Assembly: GCF_000741785.1 (NCBI RefSeq)
Contig: NZ_JGZP01000012.1
Location: 283,638-347,637, forward strand
Length of the DNA stretch: 64,000 nucleotides
Origin: Bifidobacterium stellenboschense
GTDB taxonomy: Bacteria > Actinomycetota > Actinomycetes > Actinomycetales > Bifidobacteriaceae
Direction of reading: 5' to 3'
Position numbers and translations under genes: made by a program
Shown: piece by piece, positions 8,636 to 17,555 of the stretch
Position numbering within the stretch: position 1 is the first letter of the stretch
Layout of the letters: every line of letters starts with the position of its first letter
Notes under the pieces: generated by a model
Database searches by the model: none
What the model was told of the DNA's origin: nothing
Seen by the model: only the letters and a program-made list of their open reading frames with translations

Positions 8636-9466
8636 TCACTTGCCGTAGTAGTCGAGCAGGTGCGGGTCGACGGCGTGCACCACGTCCACCAGGTCGCCGT
8701 TCGAAAGATACGGGCGCTTGAACTCGCGCCACGGGTCCACCTTCACCTCCCATTTGCCGGTCTCCTCGTTGAGGACGGGCCGGGCGGTCTGCTCCCAGTG
8801 CATGCGCTTGGAGGTGCGTCCGGTCTCCGGGTCGCGGCGCGTGTAGTGCAGGCATGTGCAGTTGGTGATCGCCCAGTCAGGCGAGGCGGCGCGGTGCAGG
8901 AACTCCTCGTCCGAGAGATCCTCCAATGTGAGCATGAGCGCGAGCATGAAGTCGCCGTGCGTGACCATGACCACGCTGCCCAGATCGGATTTGCGCGACA
9001 GGGAGCTCAGCACGTTGTGCACGCGGTCCTCGGCCACGTCGGCCACGGATTCGCCCGCCGGCGGACGCCAGTACAGCGGGTCCGTGTTCTTGAACATCCA
9101 GTTGCGCGCGTAGTTGGTCTTGAACTCGTCCTTGGTGATCGTGTTGATCTCGCCCCAGGAGCGTTCGCGGATGACGCGGTTCTCCTCCCATTTCGCCTTG
9201 GGCAGGGCCATCGTGGCGGCGGTTTCGCGCGTGCGCACGTACGGGGAGACGAGATAACGGTCGAACAGCTGCTGCTGGCCGACGAGCCAGCGGCCGATGC
9301 AGTCGGCCTGCTTGCGTCCCGTGCCGGTCAGTCGCCAGGAGCGGTCGGGCACGGTCACGTTGTCCTGCGTGTACAGCGAATTGTCGCCCCGGTCCCCCGC
9401 CTGGACGATGATGTTCGCCTCGGATTCGCCGTGTCGGATCACATACAGGTCGAGCGGCATGCTCAT
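8636..9466 (-). CDS. Histidine phosphatase (phosphoglycerate mutase-like)
   Basis: The protein opens with LYVIRHGES, where His12 is the phospho-accepting residue of the RHG family. It later carries the second catalytic His in MVTHGDF, and SPYVRTRETA supplies the conserved arginine. At 276 residues with an extended C-terminal tail it is longer than a simple phosphoglycerate mutase and is more likely a broad-specificity phosphatase. The region WGEINT holds a plausible acid/base Glu. The start at 9466 has AAGGAG upstream. Substrate unknown. Confidence 0.88.
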   Translation of the reverse strand: MSMPLDLYVIRHGESEANIIVQAGDRGDNSLYTQDNVTVPDRSWRLTGTGRKQADCIGRWLVGQQQLFDRYLVSPYVRTRETAATMALPKAKWEENRVIRERSWGEINTITKDEFKTNYARNWMFKNTDPLYWRPPAGESVADVAEDRVHNVLSSLSRKSDLGSVVMVTHGDFMLALMLTLEDLSDEEFLHRAASPDWAITNCTCLHYTRRDPETGRTSKRMHWEQTARPVLNEETGKWEVKVDPWREFKRPYLSNGDLVDVVHAVDPHLLDYYGK

Positions 9467-9546
9467 GGGCGTCTCCTTGTCGTCGTTGCGTCGTCAGTCA
9501 CATTCCGGGACCGCCGGAACGCGCGGATTTCCAGCTTAATCGAAAA

Positions 9547-9583
9547 CGCCGCCGCGCGTATGGGGGTCATACGCGCGGCGGCG
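9547..9583 (-). terminator. Rho-independent terminator of the L,D-transpeptidase gene
   Basis: A perfect 16-bp stem (CGCCGCCGCGCGTATG with its complement) closes a 5-base loop, and on the minus strand it is followed by TTTTCG. It lies directly after the stop of the transpeptidase gene. Confidence 0.85.
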
Positions 9584-9617
9584 GAAAGTTCACCGAGAAT
9601 TCAGGCGACGATGGGTT

Positions 9618-10322
9618 TCATGCGATGGTGACGGGCGTGCCGTCGGGCAGCTGCTCGTACAGCCATTTCGCGTCGGCGATGCTGAGACGCACGCAGCCGT
9701 GCGAGGCGGGCTGGCCGAGCTTCGCGCCCTCGTCCTCAAGGTATTCGCCGAAGTTCTGCCCGGTGGGCACGGAGTGGAACAGGTAGGGGCCGTAGAAGCG
9801 CACCCAGTAGTCGGCGCCCATGCCTTCGGACGCGTTGAAGAAGTGGAGGCCTCGCGCGTCCACCGTGTAGGTGCCGCGCGGCGTGGAGTCGTCCATGCCG
9901 GAGCTGGTGATCATCGTGTAGATGGTCTGGCCGTTGGACTTGACGTAGGCGCGTTGCGCGGCGAGATCGACGTCCACGCTGATGCCCGTGTACTGGGCGA
10001 GGTCGGGCTGGGTGCCGCCGGTGGGGTTCGTCCAACGGGCGCGCTGCTCTTCGGCCTCGCGCTGCTTGGCGAGCGTCTCGTTGACCTGCGGCACGCTTCT
10101 GCGCTTGAGGGCGTTCGAGGAGACGGATTCGACGCTCGCGGCTCCGGCCTTGGCCTGCGCTGCGACGATCGCGGAGTCGCGTTCGGCCGCACGGGCCTGC
10201 CATAATGCGATTGTGCCGCACAGGACGACGGCGAGCACCGCGCACAGCACGGTCTCCCCCATCAACAGCCAGTCGGTGCGCTTGCGATGCAGCCCGACAT
10301 ATGCCGATCGACGTCCAGCCAT
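9618..10322 (-). CDS. L,D-transpeptidase (YkuD domain)
   Basis: A hydrophobic segment near residues 20-43 anchors the protein in the membrane, followed by a charged linker and a YkuD domain ending with the catalytic motif SHGCVR, whose Cys forms the acyl-enzyme. Such enzymes make 3-3 cross-links in peptidoglycan or attach proteins to it, acting outside the cell. ATG 10322 is preferred over the upstream TTG at 10370 because GGGGGA lies about five bases before it and the extra residues look non-coding. A strong terminator follows. Confidence 0.88.
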   Translation of the reverse strand: MAGRRSAYVGLHRKRTDWLLMGETVLCAVLAVVLCGTIALWQARAAERDSAIVAAQAKAGAASVESVSSNALKRRSVPQVNETLAKQREAEEQRARWTNPTGGTQPDLAQYTGISVDVDLAAQRAYVKSNGQTIYTMITSSGMDDSTPRGTYTVDARGLHFFNASEGMGADYWVRFYGPYLFHSVPTGQNFGEYLEDEGAKLGQPASHGCVRLSIADAKWLYEQLPDGTPVTIA

Positions 10323-10442
10323 GCGTGTCCCCCATGTGTGTTTCCGATGATGCGCCGGCGGGCACGGCAATCCGTGCGTCCGCCGTAATTCCTCTTGATG
10401 ATACCTGATTACGGCGACCCGCGCCGCGGCGTATCCCTCCCG

Positions 10443-11420
10443 TCAGAACACGAGGAACGAGACCGCGGTGAGCGTGAACAGGCTGGCGACGGTGGTGACG
10501 AGCACCATGCCGATCGCGTATTCGGGCTGGTTGTGTTCTCGTTCGGCGAACATGACCATGGTGCTCATGGTCGGCAGTCCCGAGACGAGGGTCATCATAT
10601 GCACCATGTCCGGGTTGGCGGTGCCGAGGCCGAGCATCGGCGGCACGGCGGTGAGCAGCGCGTAGAAGCCGACGGGCACGAGGAGCATCTTGACGACGAT
10701 GCCCACGTACAGTTCGTATTTCGCGAGGATGCCCGTCCAGTCGCGGATGGCGAACAGCCCGCCCAGATACACCATGGACAGGGGCGAGGCGGTGGAGCCG
10801 AGCGTCTTCAACGGGGTGAGCACGACGTCGGGGATGGTCACGCCGGCGAGGATCAGCGCGACGGCGAGCACCACGGCGATGAGCGCGGGGCTGACGAGCG
10901 GCGTGAGACGGTCGAGCCAGCCGTGTGCGGGGCGTTCGTCGGCGATGGACTGCCGGTCGTCGACCTTCTTGCACGTCCATACGCCGTACGTCCACAGGAG
11001 GAACTGGTCGACGATGGACATGAGCGCGAAGTAGAGCGCGCCCTTGCCGGGGAACAGGGCGAGGATGAGCGGCAGACCGATGAACCCGGCGTTGCCGAAC
11101 GCGAAGCAGCCGCGGAACATGCGCCCGCGTTCGCGCTTCAGCCGCAGCACGTGGGAGAGCAGCGTGAACAGGCCGATGAGCAGCGCGTACATGACGAGCG
11201 TCATCGCGATGATCGCGTCCGATCCGATGAGGTCGGCGCGCGTCGTGCCGGATACGGCGTTCGAGAAGACGAGCAGCGGGATGCCCGCCTTGAGGATGAA
11301 CGCGCAGATGCCGTCCAATGCGGTCTCGCCGAGCACCTTCGATTTGACGCAGATATAGCCGACGACCATCATCACGGCCATGCCGATCATCTGGCCGAGC
11401 ACGATGCCGAACTGCTGCAC
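10443..11420 (-). CDS. AEC family transporter
   Basis: The 325-residue product has about ten membrane spans in two halves, with the conserved helix-break regions of the auxin efflux carrier family (for example FGNAGFIGLPL and SGLPTMSTMVMFAE). Bacterial members export or import organic acids and amino-acid-like substrates. The start is GTG 11420, with AAGGAAGG upstream; the longer frame reaching to 11846 runs antisense-like through azlD and is not believed. It follows azlD by 26 bp, so it belongs to the tetR-azlC-azlD operon, which hints at amino-acid export. Confidence 0.85.
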   Translation of the reverse strand: MQQFGIVLGQMIGMAVMMVVGYICVKSKVLGETALDGICAFILKAGIPLLVFSNAVSGTTRADLIGSDAIIAMTLVMYALLIGLFTLLSHVLRLKRERGRMFRGCFAFGNAGFIGLPLILALFPGKGALYFALMSIVDQFLLWTYGVWTCKKVDDRQSIADERPAHGWLDRLTPLVSPALIAVVLAVALILAGVTIPDVVLTPLKTLGSTASPLSMVYLGGLFAIRDWTGILAKYELYVGIVVKMLLVPVGFYALLTAVPPMLGLGTANPDMVHMMTLVSGLPTMSTMVMFAEREHNQPEYAIGMVLVTTVASLFTLTAVSFLVF

Positions 11421-11446
11421 GGGTTTTCCCTTCCTTACGGAAATCC

Positions 11447-11779
11447 TCAGAACACGAGCTGCACGAGCAGCATGTACACGATGGTGCCGCCCGCGATGGA
11501 GAGCAGCATGCTGCGCCGCCACAGGTGCAGCGCGACGATCGCGAGGCACGCGATGAGCTCGGGAACGCCGTGGCTGCCGGTCAGGATGGGCGTGTTGCGC
11601 AGCGAGTAGACGACGAGCAGTCCGGTCATCGCATAGGGCAGCACCTTGCCGAAGTATTCGATGATGCGCGGCGGCTGCTTCGACTCGGGGAACACGAGGA
11701 ACGGCAGGAACCGGGTGAGCATCGTGCCCGCCGCCACCACGGCGACGGTGATCACCCCCTGGATCATGGTCATCGTCAT
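11447..11779 (-). CDS. azlD: Branched-chain amino acid transport protein AzlD
   Basis: This 110-residue protein has four predicted membrane spans and the typical AzlD features TRFLPFLVF near the start and NTPILTG in the middle. AzlD is the small subunit that works with AzlC to export branched-chain amino acids. Its ATG overlaps the azlC stop in an ATGA arrangement, so the two are translationally coupled. Confidence 0.88.
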   Translation of the reverse strand: MTMTMIQGVITVAVVAAGTMLTRFLPFLVFPESKQPPRIIEYFGKVLPYAMTGLLVVYSLRNTPILTGSHGVPELIACLAIVALHLWRRSMLLSIAGGTIVYMLLVQLVF

Positions 11780-12564
11780 CGCGTCGTCTCCTTTTCTTCG
11801 TCGCCGTCGCCTGCCGTGGCGGCGGCATCTCCCGTATCACCCTCATGCAGGTCGTCGAGCCGCGGGCGCAGTAGGACGAACAGCACGATCATCGCGATCA
11901 GCGAGGGGATCATGAAGTCGTCCGGACCGAACGCGACGAGGCAGGCGAGGGACGCGAGCACGCCGACGACTGCGCTGACGCGTCCGCGGCGGCCCGTGCC
12001 GGCACCAAGCCACTGGTCGAGGAAGATGACGAGGAACAGGGCGGTGAGCACGAATTCGAGACCGTCCGTGTCGAACGGCAGGTTGGAGCCGATCACGCCG
12101 CCGAGCGTCGCGCCCGTCACCCAGTACGCCTGGTTGAGCACGGTGACCCACAGGTAGAACCAGCCGCGGTCCACGCCTTCGGGAATCCGCGTCGCGGAGT
12201 TGATGGCGAACGTCTCGTCGCACATGCCGAAGATCAGGTACAGGCGCTTCCAGCCGAGTCCGCGGAACCGTCCGAGCATGGACAGACCGTAGAACAGGTG
12301 GCGTGCGTTGACCATGAGCGCGAGCAGGAACGCGGCCACGGGGTTGAACGCGGAAAGCAGCAGGTTCACGGTGACGAACTCCATCGAGCCGGCGAAGATG
12401 AACGCGCTCATGCACATCGGCCAGACGAACGAGAATCCCTTCGTGCCCATGAGCATGCCGTAGGAGCAGCCGAGGAACAGGAATCCGAGTGCGATCGGCA
12501 CGGTGAGTGGGAACGCCGCCTTCAACGCCTCAAGGCGCATGCCGCGCCGTTCCTCCCGTGTCAT
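11776..12564 (-). CDS. azlC: Branched-chain amino acid exporter AzlC
   Basis: This 262-residue membrane protein carries the AzlC hallmark [11 protein letters not shown] and the FAGSMEF segment in its second span. With AzlD it forms an exporter for branched-chain amino acids and analogues. The reading starts at ATG 12564 behind GGAGAG. An 86-bp gap separates it from the upstream TetR gene on the same strand, so it may be co-transcribed with and repressed by that regulator. Confidence 0.9.
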   Translation of the reverse strand: MTREERRGMRLEALKAAFPLTVPIALGFLFLGCSYGMLMGTKGFSFVWPMCMSAFIFAGSMEFVTVNLLLSAFNPVAAFLLALMVNARHLFYGLSMLGRFRGLGWKRLYLIFGMCDETFAINSATRIPEGVDRGWFYLWVTVLNQAYWVTGATLGGVIGSNLPFDTDGLEFVLTALFLVIFLDQWLGAGTGRRGRVSAVVGVLASLACLVAFGPDDFMIPSLIAMIVLFVLLRPRLDDLHEGDTGDAAATAGDGDEEKETTR

Positions 12565-12650
12565 GCCGCGTCTCTCCTTCGTCTCTCTTTTTCCGGATTG
12601 ATTGCGGCGGACATGCTATCACGCATCGGACGCGGCGTGACGGCGGGCGT

Positions 12651-13199
12651 TCATTTTGGGACGGCGCGGCGGATCGCCTGGCGGATGGCGGCCACGTCCA
12701 GCGTGCCGTCACCGAGCGCCCGGTGCAGGGTCAGCCCCTCGATGAGCGAATCGAGAATCGCGGCGGTCGGGGCATCGAAGAACCGTTCCAGCTGTGCGCG
12801 GCTGGCGGCCATCCAGCGTTCGGTGATGTCGCGGTAGGCGGGGTCTCGGGCGGCGATCGTGTACAGCTCCATGTTGATGACGAGGTCGCGCTGCGTGCTC
12901 ACCAGATCGGTCTCGATGTGCCGGGCGACGGCCTCGCACGCCCCGGCTTCGTCCGTCGCCTCGTCCATACGCGAGGCGAACGAGGCGATGCAACGGTCCG
13001 CGTACCGGTCGAACGCCTGATGCAGCAGGTCGGCCATGCCGTCGAAATGGTAGGTCATCGATCCGAGCGGCACGTTCGCGGCGGCGGCGATGACACGGTG
13101 CGACGCACCCGCCACCCCTTTGGCCGCGATGACGTCGAGGCACGCCTCGATGATGCGGTCCTTGCGTTCCGGGTCGAAGCGGCGGGCCGACTCCCCCAT
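12651..13199 (-). CDS. TetR family regulator (probable azlCD regulator)
   Basis: The 182-residue protein has a TetR N-terminal helix-turn-helix (IIEACLDVIAAKGVAGASHR to VPLGSMTYHF) followed by a helical ligand-binding half. ATG 13199 is chosen for its GAGGAGG ribosome binding site; the upstream extension reads through the operator region and is not coding. It heads a tetR-azlC-azlD-AEC gene string, so it probably represses that string and responds to the exported metabolite. Confidence 0.85.
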   Translation of the reverse strand: MGESARRFDPERKDRIIEACLDVIAAKGVAGASHRVIAAAANVPLGSMTYHFDGMADLLHQAFDRYADRCIASFASRMDEATDEAGACEAVARHIETDLVSTQRDLVINMELYTIAARDPAYRDITERWMAASRAQLERFFDAPTAAILDSLIEGLTLHRALGDGTLDVAAIRQAIRRAVPK

Positions 13200-13266
13200 G
13201 GCGCACCTCCTCGCTGTCGTGATGTCCGGGCGTGATGTCGATGTCGTCCAGCATACACGCCGTAAT

Positions 13267-13300
13267 GTACGTTCGTACATACTGTTGCGTACACTCGTAC
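13267..13300. promoter_or_regulatory. Tandem operator candidate for the TetR regulator
   Basis: Two copies of GTAC-N4-GTAC occur at 13267-13278 and 13289-13300, exactly 22 bp apart (two helical turns), about 70-100 bp upstream of the TetR start. The region is AT-richer than its surroundings. Paired dyads on one DNA face fit cooperative binding of two TetR dimers. Confidence 0.5.
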
Positions 13301-13352
13301 ACAACGCCGTCGGCTTCCGTATTCCCGCCGGCGGCGTACCTTGTCTCAACAC

Positions 13353-13398
13353 GCGTGTGGGCCCCGCATCCTTGCCGCAGGATGCGGGGCCCACACGC
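13353..13398 (-). terminator. Strong 19-bp hairpin after the ABC permease gene
   Basis: GCGTGTGGGCCCCGCATCC pairs perfectly with 13380-13398 around an 8-base loop. It stands 40 bp after the stop of the ABC permease gene. No T-run follows, so termination efficiency is uncertain, but the stem is very stable. It also insulates the TetR promoter from upstream transcription. Confidence 0.75.
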
Positions 13399-13437
13399 AT
13401 TGCGCGCGCGAACACGCGAATCGGATCGTCGTCCGCG

Positions 13438-15930
13438 TCACTCGGGGCTCTTCAACGCGCCGACCATGTCGATGCGGTCGAGTGCATGGTTCGTGGCGCG
13501 GCTCACCAGCAGCGTGAACAGGAACGCCAGCACGGCCGCCGCCGCATAGCAGTACCACAGCACGTTGGGCACGATGTTCATGCCGGGCAGGTCGAGCCGG
13601 CCCACGAGGAAGCCGAGCAGCCCGCGGCCGCACGGCAGGCCGACCGCGATGCCGATGGCGGCGAGCAGCAGCATCTCCTTGTTCACATAGCCGTGCACCT
13701 CGCCGCGGCGGAAGCCCAGCACCTTGATGGTGGCGAGCTCGCGTTCGCGTTCGGAGATGTTCGTGGAGGCGAGCGTGTACAGCACGACGACGGCGAGAAT
13801 CGCGGCCATGGCGACGATGAAGCCGATCATCGCGAAGAATATGGAGAAGCTCTTCGCGAAGTCACGCTCCTGCTTCGCCGAACTCGTCACGGACAGGTAC
13901 TCGTCCTGCGAGGCGAGCCGGTCGGCGAACGCGATTTGCGCGTCGCCGTCGCCCTTCACGTCGACGAGGTCGGCGTTGGGCGCGTAGTCGGCGTCGAACG
14001 CCTTCTCGTAGGCGGATTGCGTCATGAACACGACGTTGCCGGTGTAGTACTGCGCGATCACGAGCACGGGCAGTCCGGCGGTGTTCGCCATCGCGTCGGT
14101 CACGTCGACCTTGGAACCCTCGACGAGCGAGAGCTTCTTCGCGGCGTTCGCGGTGACGACGATGCCGCCGCCGGTCAGGTCGTCGCCGTCCGAACTATAC
14201 AGTTCGATTGGCGTGCCGGACGGCGTCTGGATGTTGATATGACCATCGGTCGCTTCGCCGTCCGGAATGACCATGAGCTGGGCGGTGAGCTTCGCGTCAT
14301 GGTCGCCGGCGTCCGCGTCCGGGGAGGCCAGGGTGACGGAACCGAGCTGCAACGGCAGCGCGGACTCCACGTCCTTGTCCTTGTCGAGCGCCTGCTGCGC
14401 CTCGTCGTGATCGGCGGCGGAGGTGACGGCCATCACGTCGTAGACGGAGATCTCGCCATGCTGGCGCGGCATGAGGGTCAGCGCGGAGGAGCCCATGCCG
14501 AAGCCTGCGGTCATGAGCGCGGTGCATCCGAGCACGCCGATGATGACCATGAGCGCGCGCGACTTGTAGCGGAACAGGTTACGGGCGGTCACCTTGTCCA
14601 GGAATCCCAGATGGTTCCAGATGAATCCGATGCGCTGCAGCATGATCGTCCTGCCGGCTTTCGGCGCCTTGGGGCGCATGAGCTCGGCGGGCTCCAGCCG
14701 CAGCGACCCCGTGCAGGCGACCATCGCCGCGCCGGTGATGACGACGACGAACAGGAGCACGCCGCCGACGGCAAGCCGCCAGTCGACGAGCAGCGGATAG
14801 TGCGGCAGCAGATACAGGTTCGCCAGCATCTTTCGGGTGAACACGAACGGCAGCCCGATGAGCCCCAGCAGGTCGCCGAGCACGCCGCCCAGCAGACAGG
14901 CCGCGGCCGAGTAGACGAGGAATTTGAGCATGGTCTCGCGGCGGCCGTACCCAAGTGCCTTGTACGTGCCGATGAGCTGTCGGTCCTCCTCGACCATGCG
15001 CGTGATGGCCGTCAGACTCACCAACAGCGCGATGACGAGGAACAGCACGGGGAACAACGTGCCGAGCCGGGCGATCATCTCGCTTTGCGTCTTCACGTCC
15101 TCATAGCTGGTGACGGCGCTGCGGTCGTTGATGATCCATTTCACGTTCGCGGGGGTGACGTCTTCGATGGCGGTCTTCGCGGCGTCGACCTTGTCCAGAT
15201 AGTCGTCGTCATACGTGTTCAGCGCTTTCGCGCCGGTGACGGTGACGACGGCGGACGTGTACGGCATGGCGTCGCGCACGACCGCGTCCCCACTGACGAA
15301 CATCGGGTAGACGGTTTTCGAGGCGGTCACGAGGGCGAGCGGGCCGGTCGGGTTCACGATGTCGTTCGGGTCGATGACGACGCCGACGATCCGGTACATG
15401 CCGTCGTCGAACATGGCGGGTGTGCGGGTCGCGGCGACCGTCGCCGTCGCGGAACCGTCAGCGGAGAACGTCACCGTATCACCGACCTGCTTGCCGGAGT
15501 CGTCGAGGTACTGCCGCGTGACGGCGATCTCGTGGCCGGCCTTCGGCAGGCGCCCCTCGCTCAGGTACGGGTCGTCGATGCCGCGGTCGTCGAGAGTCGA
15601 GACGGTGGCCGCGGCGCGCTTGCCGTCGATCTTCGTCGTGACGCTTTGCGAGCGGATGCCCGCCGCGTCGGCGACGCCGTCCGCTTTGCGCAGCGCGGCG
15701 ATGTCGGCGTCGTCGAATCCGCGCGTGGAGACGACGGATATGTCGTGCATGCCGGTCGAATCGAAGAAGTCGTCGAGGCCGGCGCGGATGTCCTTGCCGA
15801 CGGTGTTGAGGCCGCCGAGCATCATCACGCCGACCGCCACGATGATCGCGATCGCGGCGAACCGTCGTCCGTTGCCGGCGATCGTGCGCCACGCGTCCTT
15901 CCAGAGTGCGGTCCTACGCAACGGCACCAC
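13438..15930 (-). CDS. ABC transporter permease, FtsX/MacB type
   Basis: The 830-residue protein has a membrane span near residues 22-44, a large extracytoplasmic domain, a cluster of spans around 290-400, another span near 480, a second extracytoplasmic domain, and three spans in the last 140 residues. This is the duplicated FtsX layout of large MacB/LolC-like permeases that export lipids, peptides or antimicrobials or act by mechanotransmission. The GTG start follows the stop of the ATPase gene without a gap, so the two are coupled. Regulation by the divergent TetR gene at 16790 is likely. Confidence 0.88.
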   Translation of the reverse strand: MVPLRRTALWKDAWRTIAGNGRRFAAIAIIVAVGVMMLGGLNTVGKDIRAGLDDFFDSTGMHDISVVSTRGFDDADIAALRKADGVADAAGIRSQSVTTKIDGKRAAATVSTLDDRGIDDPYLSEGRLPKAGHEIAVTRQYLDDSGKQVGDTVTFSADGSATATVAATRTPAMFDDGMYRIVGVVIDPNDIVNPTGPLALVTASKTVYPMFVSGDAVVRDAMPYTSAVVTVTGAKALNTYDDDYLDKVDAAKTAIEDVTPANVKWIINDRSAVTSYEDVKTQSEMIARLGTLFPVLFLVIALLVSLTAITRMVEEDRQLIGTYKALGYGRRETMLKFLVYSAAACLLGGVLGDLLGLIGLPFVFTRKMLANLYLLPHYPLLVDWRLAVGGVLLFVVVITGAAMVACTGSLRLEPAELMRPKAPKAGRTIMLQRIGFIWNHLGFLDKVTARNLFRYKSRALMVIIGVLGCTALMTAGFGMGSSALTLMPRQHGEISVYDVMAVTSAADHDEAQQALDKDKDVESALPLQLGSVTLASPDADAGDHDAKLTAQLMVIPDGEATDGHINIQTPSGTPIELYSSDGDDLTGGGIVVTANAAKKLSLVEGSKVDVTDAMANTAGLPVLVIAQYYTGNVVFMTQSAYEKAFDADYAPNADLVDVKGDGDAQIAFADRLASQDEYLSVTSSAKQERDFAKSFSIFFAMIGFIVAMAAILAVVVLYTLASTNISERERELATIKVLGFRRGEVHGYVNKEMLLLAAIGIAVGLPCGRGLLGFLVGRLDLPGMNIVPNVLWYCYAAAAVLAFLFTLLVSRATNHALDRIDMVGALKSPE

Positions 15931-16632
15931 CTACCATTCGATGTCGGCGATGGGCGTCGGATGCGCGTTCACGGCGATCTCGGTGACCTTGCCGGAACGG
16001 AAGCGGATTAGACGGTCGCCCATCGGCGCGAGCGCGGAGTTGTGCGTGACGAGCGCGACGGTGATGCCGCGCTGACGGCAGGAGTCCTGCAGCAGCTGGA
16101 GCACCTCCTTGCCGGTGTTGTAGTCGAGGGCGCCGGTCGGCTCGTCGCACAGCAGCAGCTTCGGGTTCTTGGCGAGGGCGCGCGCGATGGACACGCGCTG
16201 CTGCTCGCCGCCGGAAAGCTGTGCGGGGAAGTTGTTGAGGCGCTCCCCCAGCCCCACCTTCTCCAGGGTTTCGCGGGCATCGAGCGCGTCGGGGCAGATC
16301 TGCGAGGCGAGCTCCACGTTCTCGAGGGCCGTGAGGTTGGGCACGAGGTTGTAGAACTGGAACACGAAGCCCACGTCGAAGCGGCGGTAGTCGGTCAGTT
16401 CTGCGTCGGACGCCTTCGTGACGTCGCGATCACCCAGCCTGACGCTGCCGGACGTGGCGCGGTCCATGCCGCCGAGGATGTTCAACGCCGTGGATTTGCC
16501 GGCGCCGGACGCGCCGAGGATCACGGCCAGTTCGCCCTGCTCGATGTCGAAGGTCGCATGGTCAAGGGCCAGCACGGCCGATTCGCCGCTGCCGTACTGA
16601 CGAATCACGTCATGGAATTCAAGGAAGCTCAT
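15931..16632 (-). CDS. ABC transporter ATP-binding protein (LolD/MacB type)
   Basis: The 233 residues contain Walker [10 protein letters not shown], the signature LSGGEQQR, Walker [13 protein letters not shown] and the H-loop LVTHN. The LDEPTGALD form is typical of the LolD/MacB/FtsE subgroup, which pairs with FtsX-type permeases such as the adjacent one. It supplies ATP-driven power on the cytoplasmic side. Confidence 0.93.
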   Translation of the reverse strand: MSFLEFHDVIRQYGSGESAVLALDHATFDIEQGELAVILGASGAGKSTALNILGGMDRATSGSVRLGDRDVTKASDAELTDYRRFDVGFVFQFYNLVPNLTALENVELASQICPDALDARETLEKVGLGERLNNFPAQLSGGEQQRVSIARALAKNPKLLLCDEPTGALDYNTGKEVLQLLQDSCRQRGITVALVTHNSALAPMGDRLIRFRSGKVTEIAVNAHPTPIADIEW

Positions 16633-16696
16633 CGTTTTTCACCTCTCTGGTCGGCACCGGTGCTGTCTTCCATTCTTCACCGGGCACCTGAGAGCG

Positions 16697-16750
16697 TAAC
16701 CCATCACGGCGTAGGGTTAAATCCCCATATCCCGATACAGTGTGGGGTTA
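16697..16750. promoter_or_regulatory. Divergent promoter with inverted repeats between ABC operon and TetR
   Basis: TAACCC (16697-16702) and GGGTTA (16714-16719) form a dyad, and ATCCCC (about 16721) with GGGGTTA (16744-16750) forms a second, weaker one. Both lie in the gap between the divergent ABC ATPase and TetR genes, the expected place for an autoregulatory TetR operator. Confidence 0.45.
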
Positions 16751-16789
16751 TTGGGTCGGAACAACGAACGGGGATCGAAGGAGGATCGC

Positions 16790-17389
16790 ATGGCACGACC
16801 GAAGGCCACCGAACGATCGGCGCCGGAAAAGATGCAGGAGGCGTTCTGGACGCTGCTGGAGCGCAAGCCGTACGCGCAGATCACCATCAGCGACATCACG
16901 CGCGAAAGCGGATTAAACCGCAGCGCGTTCTACTACCACTACGCCAACATCCCCGAGCTCGCCGACGATGCGATCGCCGCGATCTACGAGGAGCCGGGCG
17001 TGACCGGATTCATCGCCCACATCATCCGGCAGGACGGCGATATCAGTATGCTGCGCGACTACGCGCTGGAGTTCGTCGGCTCGCCCGAACATCTCGCAAG
17101 CATCCGCCATCTGTCGCTCATCGCCGGACCGCACGGCTCCACGGGACTGGCCGCGCAGCTCAAGACATACGTCGGCGGCGTATGGCTGTCCGTGCTCGGG
17201 CTGGACGAGTCGCGGCTCAATCCCGGGCAGCGGGTCGTGCTGGAGTTCGCGACGAGCGGCATCCTCGGCGTGCTTGGCAAGGCGCGGACGCTGTTCACGC
17301 CGGAAAGCGTCGCATGGCTCGCGGACTCCGCCCTGCCGGACACCATCGCCCAGCTCATCAACTCGCTGAAGGACGATCATCGGAACTGA
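16790..17389 (+). CDS. TetR family regulator (probable ABC exporter regulator)
   Basis: The N-terminus has a TetR helix-turn-helix (ITISDITRESGLNRSAFYYH) and the remaining 140 residues are helical. ATG 16790 is used because AGGAGG precedes it by six bases; a 16-codon upstream extension lacks such a site. The 199-residue protein is divergent from the ABC exporter operon at 16632 and most likely represses it. Confidence 0.87.
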   Translation: MARPKATERSAPEKMQEAFWTLLERKPYAQITISDITRESGLNRSAFYYHYANIPELADDAIAAIYEEPGVTGFIAHIIRQDGDISMLRDYALEFVGSPEHLASIRHLSLIAGPHGSTGLAAQLKTYVGGVWLSVLGLDESRLNPGQRVVLEFATSGILGVLGKARTLFTPESVAWLADSALPDTIAQLINSLKDDHRN

Positions 17390-17555
17390 CGGGATCGGCG
17401 ACGCCAATGGAATGCGACGAATCCGACGCATGTCCCGCGCGACGGTACACTAAGGCTGTCACGCCGGCAGGGGCTACGGCGTCGCGCATCCACGTTTCCC
17501 GCGCGGCGACGACCGAAATCAGCCGGATCCGTTTTCCGACAGATTCGAGGTTCCC

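Noticed and set aside
9736..10995. 419-codon minus-strand frame over the L,D-transpeptidase and AEC genes
   Set aside because: It overlaps two well-supported genes in another frame and is Arg/His/Pro-rich without motifs.
13090..16011. 973-codon plus-strand frame opposite the ABC exporter
   Set aside because: It has low-complexity His/Asp/Gly-rich sequence antisense to clear FtsX and ATPase genes; no domain or start signal.
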